DNA of 43,940 nucleotides from positions 1 to 43,940 of the IMG/VR virus record IMGVR_UViG_3300031403_000017; one strand, written 5' to 3'. Below the pieces are notes generated by a model. That model made no database searches, had not been told where the DNA came from, and saw only the letters and a program-made list of their open reading frames with translations. Both the position numbers and the translations under genes were made by a program. The stretch is from a virus. This document shows positions 7,100-13,917 of this stretch, one piece after another; the first letter of the stretch is position 1; each line of letters starts with the position of its first letter.

Positions 7100-7555
7100 A
7101 TGAAACTTCAATTTGAGAAATGCAGGGATGTTAAAAGTCCACAGCGTGGAACACCAGGGTCAGCCGGTATAGATTTCTTTGTTCCAAATCAAGGATCCAT
7201 AGAGGGCTCTGCTGGTTACTTTTTAAGACCAGGCGAATCAGCTAATATACCATCTGGTATAATCTCTAATATACCAAAGGATCATGCGTTAGTTGGTTTT
7301 AATAAATCTGGAATAGCTATAAAGAAGGGCTTGATAGTTGGAGCTGGAGTAATAGATTCTGACTACGAAGGTGAATTACACTTGCATGTTATCAACGTTA
7401 GCGATAAACCAGTCAGTATTGACTATGGAGATAAATTAGTTCAGTTCTTATTAGTTAAGACCGATCATTGTGATATCGAGATCGTTGATAAGATCCAAAG
7501 AGATGGAAGCTCTGAGAGGGGTTTAGGTAAATTTGGAAGCACTGGAGAAAAATAG
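7100..7555 (+). CDS. dut: dUTP diphosphatase (dUTPase)
   Basis: A 151-residue trimeric-type dUTPase, which hydrolyses dUTP to dUMP and pyrophosphate. All five motifs are visible in order: GSAGIDFF (motif 1), NKSGIAIKKG (motif 2, usually GRSSxA), GAGVIDSDYEGEL (motif 3), GDKLVQFLL (motif 4) and the C-terminal RGLGKFGSTG (motif 5). The length is normal. I choose the ATG at 7100; an upstream TTG at 7073 lies within the promoter element and is unlikely. The enzyme keeps uracil out of phage DNA and supplies dUMP. It is the first gene after element B and is followed by a large gene-free structured region. Confidence 0.93.
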   Translation: MKLQFEKCRDVKSPQRGTPGSAGIDFFVPNQGSIEGSAGYFLRPGESANIPSGIISNIPKDHALVGFNKSGIAIKKGLIVGAGVIDSDYEGELHLHVINVSDKPVSIDYGDKLVQFLLVKTDHCDIEIVDKIQRDGSSERGLGKFGSTGEK

Positions 7556-7563
7556 TTACTTCG

Positions 7564-7587
7564 TAATTGACCCTTAGGGGTTAATTA
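7564..7587 (+). terminator. Hairpin after dUTPase
   Basis: A 10-bp stem (TAATTGACCC with GGGTTAATTA, one G-T pair) and a 4-nt loop TTAG, starting 8 bases after the dUTPase stop. There is no U-run behind it, so it is either a weak terminator, an RNA 3'-end stabiliser or processing signal, or the first helix of the RNA that follows. Confidence 0.45.
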
Positions 7588-7603
7588 TGAGGGAATTGAC
7601 AAA

Positions 7604-8181
7604 CTCTCACGAAGCTTCATGATCGAAGTGGTTAACTGTCAAAAGGACAGGCCATAGCCTACTTAAGATATGGTGAGTTGCTAGGTACTCTGATGTACAA
7701 CTAAAACCTAGTTAGCTAAAACACACTCTCTAGTGTGCATCCATGTACCAATGTGGTAATATGATAAGTGGTAACCCCGATAGCTATTGATCCTTGGTAG
7801 CTCCTTGGACTTAGGGATTTACATCATTGGTCTAAAATAGGAAAGTTTGAGATGATCAACATACGTTGAGAAAATCGATGCCAATAAGATACTTTCATGG
7901 GTGCACTCTAGAGGGAGTAACCGCTAACCGTAACTAGCCGGCAAGTCAGTGGAAAGCTGACACTCCCTCGTTCTTTTACATATCATTACTTACTGGCGAA
8001 ATAGAAATGCTTGGCTGAGCCCAAAGGTTCTTCAACGGAGTTGGAGGTTTGACCTCATATGGCAAGAAGGCTCTTGTGGACTGGGTATACGAGTAACAAA
8101 TTGAGTAGACTAAAAACTAATCGGGGACACTGTCTCACGCCCCATCTCGGCGAAATCCACGTAAGTAGTGATTTGTGAGAG
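7604..8181 (+). ncRNA. Large structured non-coding RNA (ROOL/GOLLD-like)
   Basis: This gene-free stretch holds dense, nested complementarity. CTCTCAC (7604-7610) pairs with GTGAGAG (8175-8181), closing about 580 nt. TCATTACTTAC (7983-7993) pairs with GTAAGTAGTGA (8161-8171) over 11 bp with one G-T. GAGGGAGT (7911-7918) pairs perfectly with ACTCCCTC (7962-7969) and encloses GTCAG/CTGAC (7945-7961). Local hairpins include CTGTC/GACAG (7636-7650), CTAGGT/ACCTAG (7681-7711), CACACT/AGTGTG (7722-7737), TCAAC/GTTGA (7856-7869), GAGGT/ACCTC (8044-8056) and CAAGA/TCTTG (8063-8076). GGCGAAAT occurs twice, just inside both strands of the 11-bp stem. It appears less AT-rich than its surroundings. Size, phage location and architecture resemble the ROOL and GOLLD RNA classes, whose function is not settled. 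Class is inferred; a structured RNA is well supported. Strand is taken from the neighbouring genes. Confidence 0.75.
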
Positions 8182-8211
8182 AACATCTCAATATTTATTA
8201 ATTCATGACAC

Positions 8212-8712
8212 ATGAAAATCACAAACGAATTGGCACATTTTATTTACTTAATAATTACCGCTTGTACCTGTAATAGCGCAGAGGATCTTAGGTTGACAAT
8301 TAAATCTTTGTCTTGCTTGCATGACATAGTTGAATCATACGAGAAGCAAAGAGCTAAGCTTCAAGAGCGAGCAATTCCTTACGAGCAAAAAGCTAGACAC
8401 TTAGTGAAAGCTATCGAGCAGTTTGGAAAAGAAGTTAATGATAAAGGCGAACCAATTAAAAGCGAAGGAAGTGTTGAAAAACTAAATAAAGAACTTGATG
8501 CAACTGTTGCATTAATATCAGAGATCGATGATTTAGCAAAAGAACTTAGAGGTAACGAGGTTGATTTCAAGCCTAGTAGCGAAGAGAAAGCTGCTATCAA
8601 ATCAGTGTTAGTTGAGAATGTCTCGAATTTCTTTGGTCCTAACCCTAGGTTAGAAAATATAGCAGGTATTAGTGATATGCGTAAGTATTTAGAAGCTATT
8701 GAATCAATGTAA
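8212..8712 (+). CDS. Coiled-coil hypothetical protein, 166 aa
   Basis: A 166-residue mostly helical protein. Residues about 45-115 are charged, with heptad-like spacing (EKQRAKLQERAIPYEQKARHLVKAIEQF, in two parts) consistent with a coiled coil. No motif I can name. It starts about 30 bases beyond the structured RNA and is followed with 1 base by a small basic protein, then SSB, so a link to DNA replication is possible but not shown. Confidence 0.65.
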   Translation: MKITNELAHFIYLIITACTCNSAEDLRLTIKSLSCLHDIVESYEKQRAKLQERAIPYEQKARHLVKAIEQFGKEVNDKGEPIKSEGSVEKLNKELDATVALISEIDDLAKELRGNEVDFKPSSEEKAAIKSVLVENVSNFFGPNPRLENIAGISDMRKYLEAIESM

Positions 8713-8713
8713 C

Positions 8714-8896
8714 ATGGATAGAGATAAATCAAAACGGCAACAAGGAATAGTTACTCCTAAGAGAGCGGTACTTAGGACTAGGAAGAAGAATGGGATGAGG
8801 ATCCGAAAAGATAACGGAATCCCTCCCGATCCTGCTGGACCACAGATGATAAAAGACGCAAGAATGGCAAAGCTAAAAAGAAGCGTAGAAAAGTAA
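8714..8896 (+). CDS. Small basic protein, 60 aa
   Basis: A 60-residue strongly basic protein (MDRDKSKRQQGIVTPKRAVLR...), with a PPDPAGP turn in the middle and a Lys-rich end. I use the ATG at 8714 rather than a TTG upstream inside the previous gene. Probably nucleic-acid binding by charge alone; no family recognised. Confidence 0.5.
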   Translation: MDRDKSKRQQGIVTPKRAVLRTRKKNGMRIRKDNGIPPDPAGPQMIKDARMAKLKRSVEK

Positions 8897-8902
8897 TTTA
8901 AA

Positions 8903-8914
8903 TTTAATCCCAAC
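8903..8914 (+). promoter_or_regulatory. Recurring TTTAATCCCAAC leader before SSB
   Basis: The 12-base motif TTTAATCCCAAC ends 3 nt before the SSB ATG. It is identical to the element before the genes at 5149 and 39330 and shares 11 bases with that at 26714. Confidence 0.5.
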
Positions 8915-8917
8915 AAA

Positions 8918-9337
8918 ATGGCGTACAAGAATCTCGCAATCATAGTCGGAAACATGGGCAAAGACCCAGAGCTAAGGAAGTTAGAAAACGATAACTACGT
9001 AACTAATTTCTCAGTTGCAACTACTAAGTCTTGGAGGAATAGCGAAGGAGAGAAGATCGAGAAAACCGAATGGCACAACGTAGTCCTTTGGAGACAAGCT
9101 GCAGAGTATTGTTGCTCTTATGCTAAAAAAGGGATGAGCGTCATGGTCGAAGGTGAGCTCCAGACTCGATCTTGGGAAGATGACAATGGAAAAACTGTTT
9201 ACCGAACAGAGTTAGTGGGTAGAGAGTTTAACATCTTAACTCCTAGAGATGCTAAAGCCGGAGAAGGAGCTAAGAAAAAAGGATCAGCTAAGGCAGCTCC
9301 TGCTCAAAGCGGGAGCGAAGATCTAGTATTTGATTAA
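8918..9337 (+). CDS. ssb: Single-stranded DNA-binding protein
   Basis: A 139-residue SSB with one OB fold (residues 1-108): MAYKNLAIIVGNMGKDPELR, VTNFSVATTKSWRN, EWHNVVLWRQAAEY and KGMSVMVEGELQTRSWEDDNG are in the classical order. A low-complexity Lys/Ala/Gly linker leads to an acidic tip SEDLVFD, the counterpart of the DDIPF tail that recruits replication and recombination partners. It coats single-stranded phage DNA and probably works with the Sak4-like recombinase and exonuclease encoded at 39330-42204. The start is the ATG just after the CCCAAC leader. Confidence 0.95.
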   Translation: MAYKNLAIIVGNMGKDPELRKLENDNYVTNFSVATTKSWRNSEGEKIEKTEWHNVVLWRQAAEYCCSYAKKGMSVMVEGELQTRSWEDDNGKTVYRTELVGREFNILTPRDAKAGEGAKKKGSAKAAPAQSGSEDLVFD

Positions 9338-9338
9338 A

Positions 9339-9503
9339 ATGAAAGGATCCTTTGTAGTTCGTAATAGGTATGGTTACGAAGTAGCTAATGGGTTTCGTAA
9401 CCTACAAGGAAAATGGTGGTACATCGTTCCAAACGTAGAATTCGGCATGGTTTCATCCGAAGAGGAAGCCAAGGAGAAGTTAATAAAAATACTAAGCAAT
9501 TAA
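9339..9503 (+). CDS. Hypothetical protein, 54 aa
   Basis: A 54-residue open frame with ATG 1 base after the SSB stop (taaaATG pattern shared with neighbours). It is beta-rich with two Trp (GKWWYIVPN) and a helical end (EEEAKEKLIKILSN). No family recognised. Confidence 0.55.
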   Translation: MKGSFVVRNRYGYEVANGFRNLQGKWWYIVPNVEFGMVSSEEEAKEKLIKILSN

Positions 9504-9504
9504 A

Positions 9505-9696
9505 ATGCAAGATAAGGGTAATATGATTTCGGCTAAAATATTTATCAGTGGAGTTCACATGGCCGATAAGTACTTACCTAATTATTTTGACATGGAAAAC
9601 CTTAGTGGTAGAACTTTTATCGTAGGCAAGGGAGTTTACTCGATACTGGACATAGAAGTTACAGCGTTTAATAAAATTAATATTTATTTAGGATGA
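9505..9696 (+). CDS. Hypothetical protein, 63 aa
   Basis: A 63-residue protein with no recognised motif. Its ATG is one base after the upstream stop and its stop overlaps the next ATG (ATGA), so it is part of a chain of coupled small genes after ssb. Confidence 0.5.
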   Translation: MQDKGNMISAKIFISGVHMADKYLPNYFDMENLSGRTFIVGKGVYSILDIEVTAFNKINIYLG

Positions 9697-9932
9697 AAAA
9701 TATGAATATTTATATGCGGAACATTTTAGGATCTTTTCTTTGTGGAATTACCTTTGCAACCTTCTTTATGCTGCTTGTATATATATGGTTCATTGAACCA
9801 GTTTTATCAGAAATGGAAGATGAAGCAATTATTAGATCTGTACAGATAGATAATTTGCTCATGAATAGACCGGGTGCTAGTTGCCCTAATTATGAATTGA
9901 TAGAATTTGAGTATGATAGAGACAATGGATGA
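9693..9932 (+). CDS. Small membrane protein, 79 aa
   Basis: A 79-residue protein with a single hydrophobic segment at about residues 11-34 (ILGSFLCGITFATFFMLLVY), so a single-pass inner membrane protein. The rest is acidic and hydrophilic. A short basic N-terminus suggests N-in orientation. Role unknown; not near the lysis genes. Confidence 0.55.
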   Translation: MKNMNIYMRNILGSFLCGITFATFFMLLVYIWFIEPVLSEMEDEAIIRSVQIDNLLMNRPGASCPNYELIEFEYDRDNG

Positions 9933-10062
9933 TTTCTTAAAAGGCTTCAAAAGGGATTTGTTCCAGACCATCTGTATCTGCATGTTCTTTGGAATTGAAC
10001 CAGAGGAGTTAGATGAGTTGGAACAAGTTGACTTAGATTTACTTTATAAAACAACGAAATGA
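9925..10062 (+). CDS. Hypothetical protein, 45 aa
   Basis: A 45-residue frame, MDDFLKGFKRDL..., with an acidic end (EPEELDELEQVDLDLL). It overlaps its neighbours by 8 bases upstream and 4 bases (ATGA) downstream, which is the main support. Confidence 0.45.
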   Translation: MDDFLKGFKRDLFQTICICMFFGIEPEELDELEQVDLDLLYKTTK

Positions 10063-10391
10063 GTAACTTTACTGAGGATATGAAGATAAAAAAATCTACG
10101 ATGATCCAGGATTGTTTTGATTTTAAATGGAAAGACTTGGTATTTGGATCTTTCGGTATATTCCTGAAAGAAAAAGAGGTTAATATCCAGTTCATTCAAA
10201 GCGTCGATACAGGGAAAGGTAATTGCCAGGATTTTATAAAGCTATTCAAGGAAGATGTAGAGTCCAGGGGTTACACATTAGTTTCTTCTTATCCGATCAG
10301 TTCTACTTGGGAGCACATAGCAAATAAGTACGAATTAAAAATATATAAACATGAAAAAGAACGAGCTATATATCAAAAAGTTACTGAGTGA
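10059..10391 (+). CDS. Hypothetical protein, 110 aa
   Basis: A 110-residue alpha/beta protein of unknown family. It starts in an ATGA overlap and its last 41 bases overlap the nuclease gene in another frame, an unusually long overlap for this genome. Either its real stop region is vestigial or the nuclease is translated from inside this message. Confidence 0.55.
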   Translation: MSNFTEDMKIKKSTMIQDCFDFKWKDLVFGSFGIFLKEKEVNIQFIQSVDTGKGNCQDFIKLFKEDVESRGYTLVSSYPISSTWEHIANKYELKIYKHEKERAIYQKVTE

Positions 10392-10995
10392 GAAGTTTAA
10401 AGGAGTTGGCAACTTCCAGAGATTTGAATATTGCATGCACATAGGGTCCACGAGACCAGACTTTGTAATACTAGATGATCAAGATTTTACTTACTTTGAG
10501 ATCAAGGGCGAGACCGATGACTTCTGCAAATTCGAAGGTCAGACGGTTGGATCGATAGGATTCTTTACTAAGAGGTTTTTAGTCGTATGTAAAAAACACG
10601 AAAGATTAGCAAGGTCTAATATTAAGTACGCATGGGAGACTCATAGAGTTCGATGGGGATTGATTTTAGTAGAAGATTTAGAGCAAGATAATTTCGCACA
10701 TAAAATTGAGTACAAGTCTAGGGAGCTAGATCCAAGGATCTTCCCTAAGATGCTTTGGAGAGAAGAAAAGGCACATATACTACAATCTGTTCAAACTCGT
10801 CTTAGAACCAAGGTACGTTATTACTGCACAAGAAAGAAGGAGTGGAAGCCTATATCTCGCATGGGATCGTACGAAATGGATGAAATATTTCATGAATATT
10901 GCTCTGGAATGGATTTGATCAGGGTTTTGAACAAGGTTTTTGCCAATAGGAACTTTGATTACTTCAAAGATAGGGAGGAAAATAGGTTAATGTAA
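10351..10995 (+). CDS. PD-(D/E)XK nuclease-like protein (sce7726-like)
   Basis: A 214-residue protein whose N-terminus carries a PD-(D/E)XK core: RPDFVILDDQDFTYFEIKGETDD has Asp37 followed by Glu50-x-Lys52, and a Gln-Thr helix (FEGQTVGS) follows. The strand FFTKRFLVVCKKHE completes the fold. The layout recalls the sce7726-type family of small putative nucleases. The C-terminal 90 residues (ILQSVQTRLRTKVRYYCTRKKE) are basic and may bind DNA. The gene closes the ssb transcript; element C overlaps its stop codon. The nuclease assignment is by motif only. Confidence 0.65.
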   Translation: MKKNELYIKKLLSEKFKGVGNFQRFEYCMHIGSTRPDFVILDDQDFTYFEIKGETDDFCKFEGQTVGSIGFFTKRFLVVCKKHERLARSNIKYAWETHRVRWGLILVEDLEQDNFAHKIEYKSRELDPRIFPKMLWREEKAHILQSVQTRLRTKVRYYCTRKKEWKPISRMGSYEMDEIFHEYCSGMDLIRVLNKVFANRNFDYFKDREENRLM

Positions 10996-11040
10996 AAAAG
11001 TATAATATGTATTTTACAAAGTAAAAAATATAATATAATA
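10994..11040 (+). promoter_or_regulatory. Palindromic promoter/operator element C
   Basis: Upstream box AAAAAAGTATAATA (10994-11007), 4-nt spacer, perfect palindrome TTTTAC-AAA-GTAAAA (11012-11026), then TATAATATAATA (11029-11040). It overlaps the last two bases of the preceding stop codon and heads the small-gene region. Confidence 0.65.
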
Positions 11041-11064
11041 TGGAATAAATTAACCATGAAATAA

Positions 11065-11406
11065 ATGATAGTTAAAAAAGTTCACCTCGTAGATATAACA
11101 AGGTTTAAGTATCCCATGTTCGTTCTGGAGTATTTTCTGTCTAGGTACTCAGTTAGCGTCGATTATGATTATATGGATCCAAATGGGATAGTATCAATAA
11201 AGACTAAGAATTTTGATTTTACTAAGTTTATATTAAATCCACCAGACCTGAGGCTATCTATGGAAGATAAAACTTTGATAAAATGCTCAGATATTCATAA
11301 TTACTTTATTAGTCCAGAGGAGTTAATAATCAATAGTAACGTCGTTGTTAGTAATTTATGGAACCAGGTCAAAAAAGATTCAGATAATTACTTAGGATTA
11401 TTATAA
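11065..11406 (+). CDS. Hypothetical protein, 113 aa
   Basis: First gene after element C. A 113-residue protein, rich in Tyr, Phe and Asp, with no motif I can name. It is followed 1 base later by the next gene. Confidence 0.55.
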   Translation: MIVKKVHLVDITRFKYPMFVLEYFLSRYSVSVDYDYMDPNGIVSIKTKNFDFTKFILNPPDLRLSMEDKTLIKCSDIHNYFISPEELIINSNVVVSNLWNQVKKDSDNYLGLL

Positions 11407-11407
11407 T

Positions 11408-11713
11408 ATGCACACAAAAGAATCGGTTACAAAGGAGTTTACAGAAGCAGTATCGAGCAGTGTTAAAGGTCTGCACGATGCTATGTGGGAATTCGACAAA
11501 GGGATTGACATTCCGCCAGTTTATTCAGATGAAGACTTGAAGCACGCCACTAAGATTTTTATGCACGTTGCTAGTAAAAAACTATGGGACCTTCAAGAGC
11601 AAGGGGGTTTTGATATGGAGTTACGAGAGAAGATGGCAGAAGACTTTGGCGTTCAGTTTAGAGGGATGATCAAGGTTTTTACGGGGATGGATCCTCATGA
11701 TTTTTATAAATAA
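11408..11713 (+). CDS. Hypothetical helical protein, 101 aa
   Basis: A 101-residue all-helical acidic protein (SVTKEFTEAVSSSVKGLHDAM..., then DLKHATKIFMHVASKKLWDL split over two helices). No family recognised. The ATG lies 1 base after the upstream stop. Confidence 0.55.
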   Translation: MHTKESVTKEFTEAVSSSVKGLHDAMWEFDKGIDIPPVYSDEDLKHATKIFMHVASKKLWDLQEQGGFDMELREKMAEDFGVQFRGMIKVFTGMDPHDFYK

Positions 11714-11733
11714 AATATTTAAATTTTTCGCAA

Positions 11734-12141
11734 ATGAACCCAACGCTAGAAATAATAACCGATTTCAGAAAAGTATTTTTAGAGCGATTGCATGGGTGTA
11801 GTTATGATGAGGCTTTAAGGGCTGAGTTTAGGGTAGGGATAACACGCGTAAAGCCCAATAAAACTGTGGGATGCGTTTACCATACAAGGGAAATAGTCAG
11901 CGGTTTTGATAATTTAATTTGCGGGAAAATCACCCTTGGCCGATTGATGGCGGCTTTAGGTAGGAGTCAATTTAATTACTGCTCGCTTGATACTGGTACT
12001 ATCTACCGAGCAATAGGCTCTAATTCTTCAAACTGGGACAAGCTATGTCAATGGAAACTTCTAAGAGAAGACAAAACCGAGTGTGACGAAACCGACCAGA
12101 CCCCAGAAACTTTATTAGCCTTAACCAATATACTACGATGA
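11734..12141 (+). CDS. Hypothetical protein, 135 aa
   Basis: A 135-residue protein of unknown family. The N-terminal half is basic (DFRKVFLERLHGCSYDEAL), the C-terminal part (CQWKLLREDKTECDETDQTP) acidic. Codon use looks somewhat different from its neighbours (for example GCG, CGC and CCC more often), possibly a recent acquisition together with the small genes that follow. Confidence 0.55.
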   Translation: MNPTLEIITDFRKVFLERLHGCSYDEALRAEFRVGITRVKPNKTVGCVYHTREIVSGFDNLICGKITLGRLMAALGRSQFNYCSLDTGTIYRAIGSNSSNWDKLCQWKLLREDKTECDETDQTPETLLALTNILR

Positions 12142-12161
12142 AAACAGAACTAATAACATTT

Positions 12162-12183
12162 CTATTTAATAATTTACCTAAAG
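12162..12183 (+). repeat. Partial copy of the 44-bp gene-leader repeat
   Basis: CTATTTAATAATTTACCTAAA, the 3' half of the two full repeats at 12371 and 12576, stands just before the ATG at 12185. Confidence 0.75.
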
Positions 12184-12184
12184 C

Positions 12185-12376
12185 ATGAATGAAGACAAAC
12201 GAACAGAGCCAGAAACAGATAAATCTACTTACCTTAAGTGGGCGCACAAAAAACACGGGATTCATGGTGCACTTATCCCCCGAAATCAATACCCACAGAT
12301 AATACAAGCATACGAAACAAGTCGCATTGCGGATGCCCTTGAGCAGATACAAGGGATGTTGGAACATAAATTTTAA
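12185..12376 (+). CDS. Hypothetical protein, 63 aa
   Basis: A 63-residue protein: hydrophilic start (MNEDKRTEPETDK), a WAHKKHG segment and a helical end (ADALEQIQGMLEHKF). It is the first of a set of small genes each preceded by the repeated TTTAATAATTTACCTAAA leader. No family recognised. Confidence 0.55.
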   Translation: MNEDKRTEPETDKSTYLKWAHKKHGIHGALIPRNQYPQIIQAYETSRIADALEQIQGMLEHKF

Positions 12377-12414
12377 AATGACCCTAAAATAAACTATTTA
12401 ATAATTTACCTAAA
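12371..12414 (+). repeat. 44-bp direct repeat, copy 1
   Basis: A 44-base sequence beginning TTTTAAAATGACCC and ending TTTACCTAAA, identical to bases 12576-12619. It sits directly before the ATG at 12416 and probably supplies a leader or promoter; the last six bases overlap the previous stop region. Confidence 0.85.
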
Positions 12415-12415
12415 G

Positions 12416-12574
12416 ATGAATAGAGATGAAATGATTGAAAGCCTAGTCATTGCGATGTGTGCTAAATCCTATCGTATTGGGGAAACCCTCGCCGTGGATA
12501 GCATGAAAACAATCGTCAGACAGGCAGGAGAAATAGTAGACGCTTATAGCGATGAGATGGCAAGAGTAAATTAA
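12416..12574 (+). CDS. Hypothetical helical protein, 52 aa
   Basis: A 52-residue frame, MNRDEMIESLVIAMCAKSY..., predicted as two or three helices. It stands exactly between the two full copies of the 44-bp repeat, so gene plus leader look like a cassette. No family recognised. Confidence 0.5.
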   Translation: MNRDEMIESLVIAMCAKSYRIGETLAVDSMKTIVRQAGEIVDAYSDEMARVN

Positions 12575-12575
12575 T

Positions 12576-12619
12576 TTTTAAAATGACCCTAAAATAAACT
12601 ATTTAATAATTTACCTAAA
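12576..12619 (+). repeat. 44-bp direct repeat, copy 2
   Basis: An exact second copy of 12371-12414, 205 bases downstream, again immediately before a gene start (ATG at 12625). Confidence 0.85.
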
Positions 12620-12624
12620 ACACT

Positions 12625-12846
12625 ATGACAAAAACAGATTGGCGTTCGGAGTTCAAAAAGCAACATGGCATAGATTTAAGTGAAATGAATACTGGCTATT
12701 TAGAACCAATAGAATTGATAGCTTTCATCAAACAAACTAGAATTGAGGCACAGATTGAGGTTCTAGAAAAGGTATGGGCTGGAAACTGGAGGGAGGGCAT
12801 TCATGGGGCGGTAGAAGAAGAACTCGAAACCCTTAAACAAAAATAA
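12625..12846 (+). CDS. Hypothetical protein, 73 aa (paralogue 1)
   Basis: A 73-residue protein starting MTKTDWRSEFKKQ and ending in helices (RIEAQIEVLEKVW, VEEELETLKQK). Its first residues, and about 24 bases of DNA, are nearly identical to those of the next gene, and both share the segment I-[EK]-[AV]-[QK]-IEVLE, so the two are duplicates that have diverged. Function unknown. Confidence 0.6.
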   Translation: MTKTDWRSEFKKQHGIDLSEMNTGYLEPIELIAFIKQTRIEAQIEVLEKVWAGNWREGIHGAVEEELETLKQK

Positions 12847-12847
12847 C

Positions 12848-13174
12848 ATGGTAAAAACAGATTGGCGTTCGGAGTTCGATGAGCAAGTAAACGACCCAAG
12901 AAACACAGGGTTACAATCATTTATTGTGGCAAGATCTATTATAGAGAGCGAAGCAGAGATGAGAAATTTAGAAGCTCCACACCTAGTGTCACCTGATCTA
13001 AGTGACTTAGTTTCTTATTGGTGGGAGTGGGTCGAAGAACAAATCAAAGCCGCTAAGATTGAGGTGCTGGAGGAATCAATGAAGTTTAGGTACAAACCCC
13101 AGTATAGATGTGGAGATTGTGCAAAGAAGATTAAAGATAAGATCCCTAATCTAAATAACAATGATCCAGTGTGA
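12848..13174 (+). CDS. Hypothetical protein, 108 aa (paralogue 2)
   Basis: A 108-residue protein starting MVKTDWRSEFDEQ, a paralogue of the 73-residue protein just upstream (shared start and shared IKAAKIEVLEE helix). It has an extra middle section and a CGDCAKK motif near the end. It starts one base after its partner's stop and overlaps the next gene by 14 bases. Confidence 0.6.
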   Translation: MVKTDWRSEFDEQVNDPRNTGLQSFIVARSIIESEAEMRNLEAPHLVSPDLSDLVSYWWEWVEEQIKAAKIEVLEESMKFRYKPQYRCGDCAKKIKDKIPNLNNNDPV

Positions 13175-13439
13175 TGTTTGCCGTAAATACAAAGAGAAGA
13201 GAGTTGGTTACTTTGTTGACCATGAAACCAGGATAGAAAAAGAGTGTAGGATTTGCAAGGAGATCAATAGATCGATCTGTGATTCAAGGAAGATGGAAGA
13301 GTTATCGCCCATGTCAGAGGAGGTAAAAGGATGGGCAGACCCTGATTCAAGATTCCATAGAGAGAATCCAAATTCATTGAAAGAGGAATACATAGATATG
13401 AGGCTTAAGCTTCACTACATAACACTAAGATCAAGATGA
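13161..13439 (+). CDS. Small zinc-ribbon-like protein, 92 aa
   Basis: A 92-residue protein with two Cys pairs, CDVC at residues 4-7 and CRIC at about 30-33, spaced as in a small zinc ribbon, and a third Cys in SICDSRK. The rest is charged and helical. Probably binds nucleic acid or protein; no named family. It ends in an ATGA overlap with the next gene. Confidence 0.55.
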   Translation: MIQCDVCRKYKEKRVGYFVDHETRIEKECRICKEINRSICDSRKMEELSPMSEEVKGWADPDSRFHRENPNSLKEEYIDMRLKLHYITLRSR

Positions 13440-13570
13440 AAACGTTCCAAGAGATTTTAAAGCAAAAGAGGGACTATTATGGTAATACCGAAGCAGCGAT
13501 AGAGTTTGCGGCAGAAGAGTTCTCTAATATCAATGTGGCAGAAGAGATTAATAAACCAAAAGATGATTGA
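13436..13570 (+). CDS. Hypothetical protein, 44 aa
   Basis: A 44-residue helical frame (MKTFQEILKQKRDYYGN..., ending NKPKDD). It starts in an ATGA overlap and overlaps the next start by 8 bases. Supported mainly by filling the gap between coupled genes. Confidence 0.5.
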   Translation: MKTFQEILKQKRDYYGNTEAAIEFAAEEFSNINVAEEINKPKDD

Positions 13571-13913
13571 TTTTGCCGTTATCAGCAAGGGTTACAGAGA
13601 TTTCGAGAACTTAGTATTCTGTGAACATGAGATATTAAAGTTAAATAACCCAAATATCAACATGGGCATTGTTAAGCATAAGAGCGGGAAGGTTCTCATG
13701 GTAAGCGGGGGATTAAGTTTCCACATAGTAAGGAATGTTGACGATGCAAGATTAAGCAGGTTTGACAAGGTGTATGATACTGGTCTAAAGATTTACGACA
13801 AAGACTATCAATCTATAAAGTATGAATTGGCTCATAGGTTTAAAGATGAAAGAAAAGACCAGAGGAGATTATACTTAGAAGCTAATTGGGGATTATTTAG
13901 AGATAACAAGTAA
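13563..13913 (+). CDS. Hypothetical protein, 116 aa
   Basis: A 116-residue alpha/beta protein. I choose the ATG at 13563 (MIDFAVISKGY); a longer frame from a TTG at 13506 would overlap all of the preceding small gene. The C-terminal region (AHRFKDERKDQRRLYLEANW) is basic and helical. Family unknown. Confidence 0.55.
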   Translation: MIDFAVISKGYRDFENLVFCEHEILKLNNPNINMGIVKHKSGKVLMVSGGLSFHIVRNVDDARLSRFDKVYDTGLKIYDKDYQSIKYELAHRFKDERKDQRRLYLEANWGLFRDNK

Positions 13914-13917
13914 GAAG

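Noticed and set aside
7073-7102. Longer dUTPase starting at TTG 7073
   Set aside because: The added residues are not part of the family and the codon lies in the AT box of element B; ATG 7100 gives the normal N-terminus.
7556-8211. tRNA or tmRNA in the gene-free region
   Set aside because: A few segments recall tRNA arms (for example GGTTC near 8026), but no complete cloverleaf with acceptor, anticodon and T arms could be assembled, and the helices span hundreds of bases.
12020-12367. Minus-strand frame of 115 codons across small genes
   Set aside because: It crosses two coupled + strand genes and the repeated leader; all other genes are on the + strand.
12162-12619. CRISPR-like array from the repeated 44-bp sequence
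   Set aside because: Only two full copies, 161 bases of coding sequence between them, and each copy precedes a gene start; not spacer-like.
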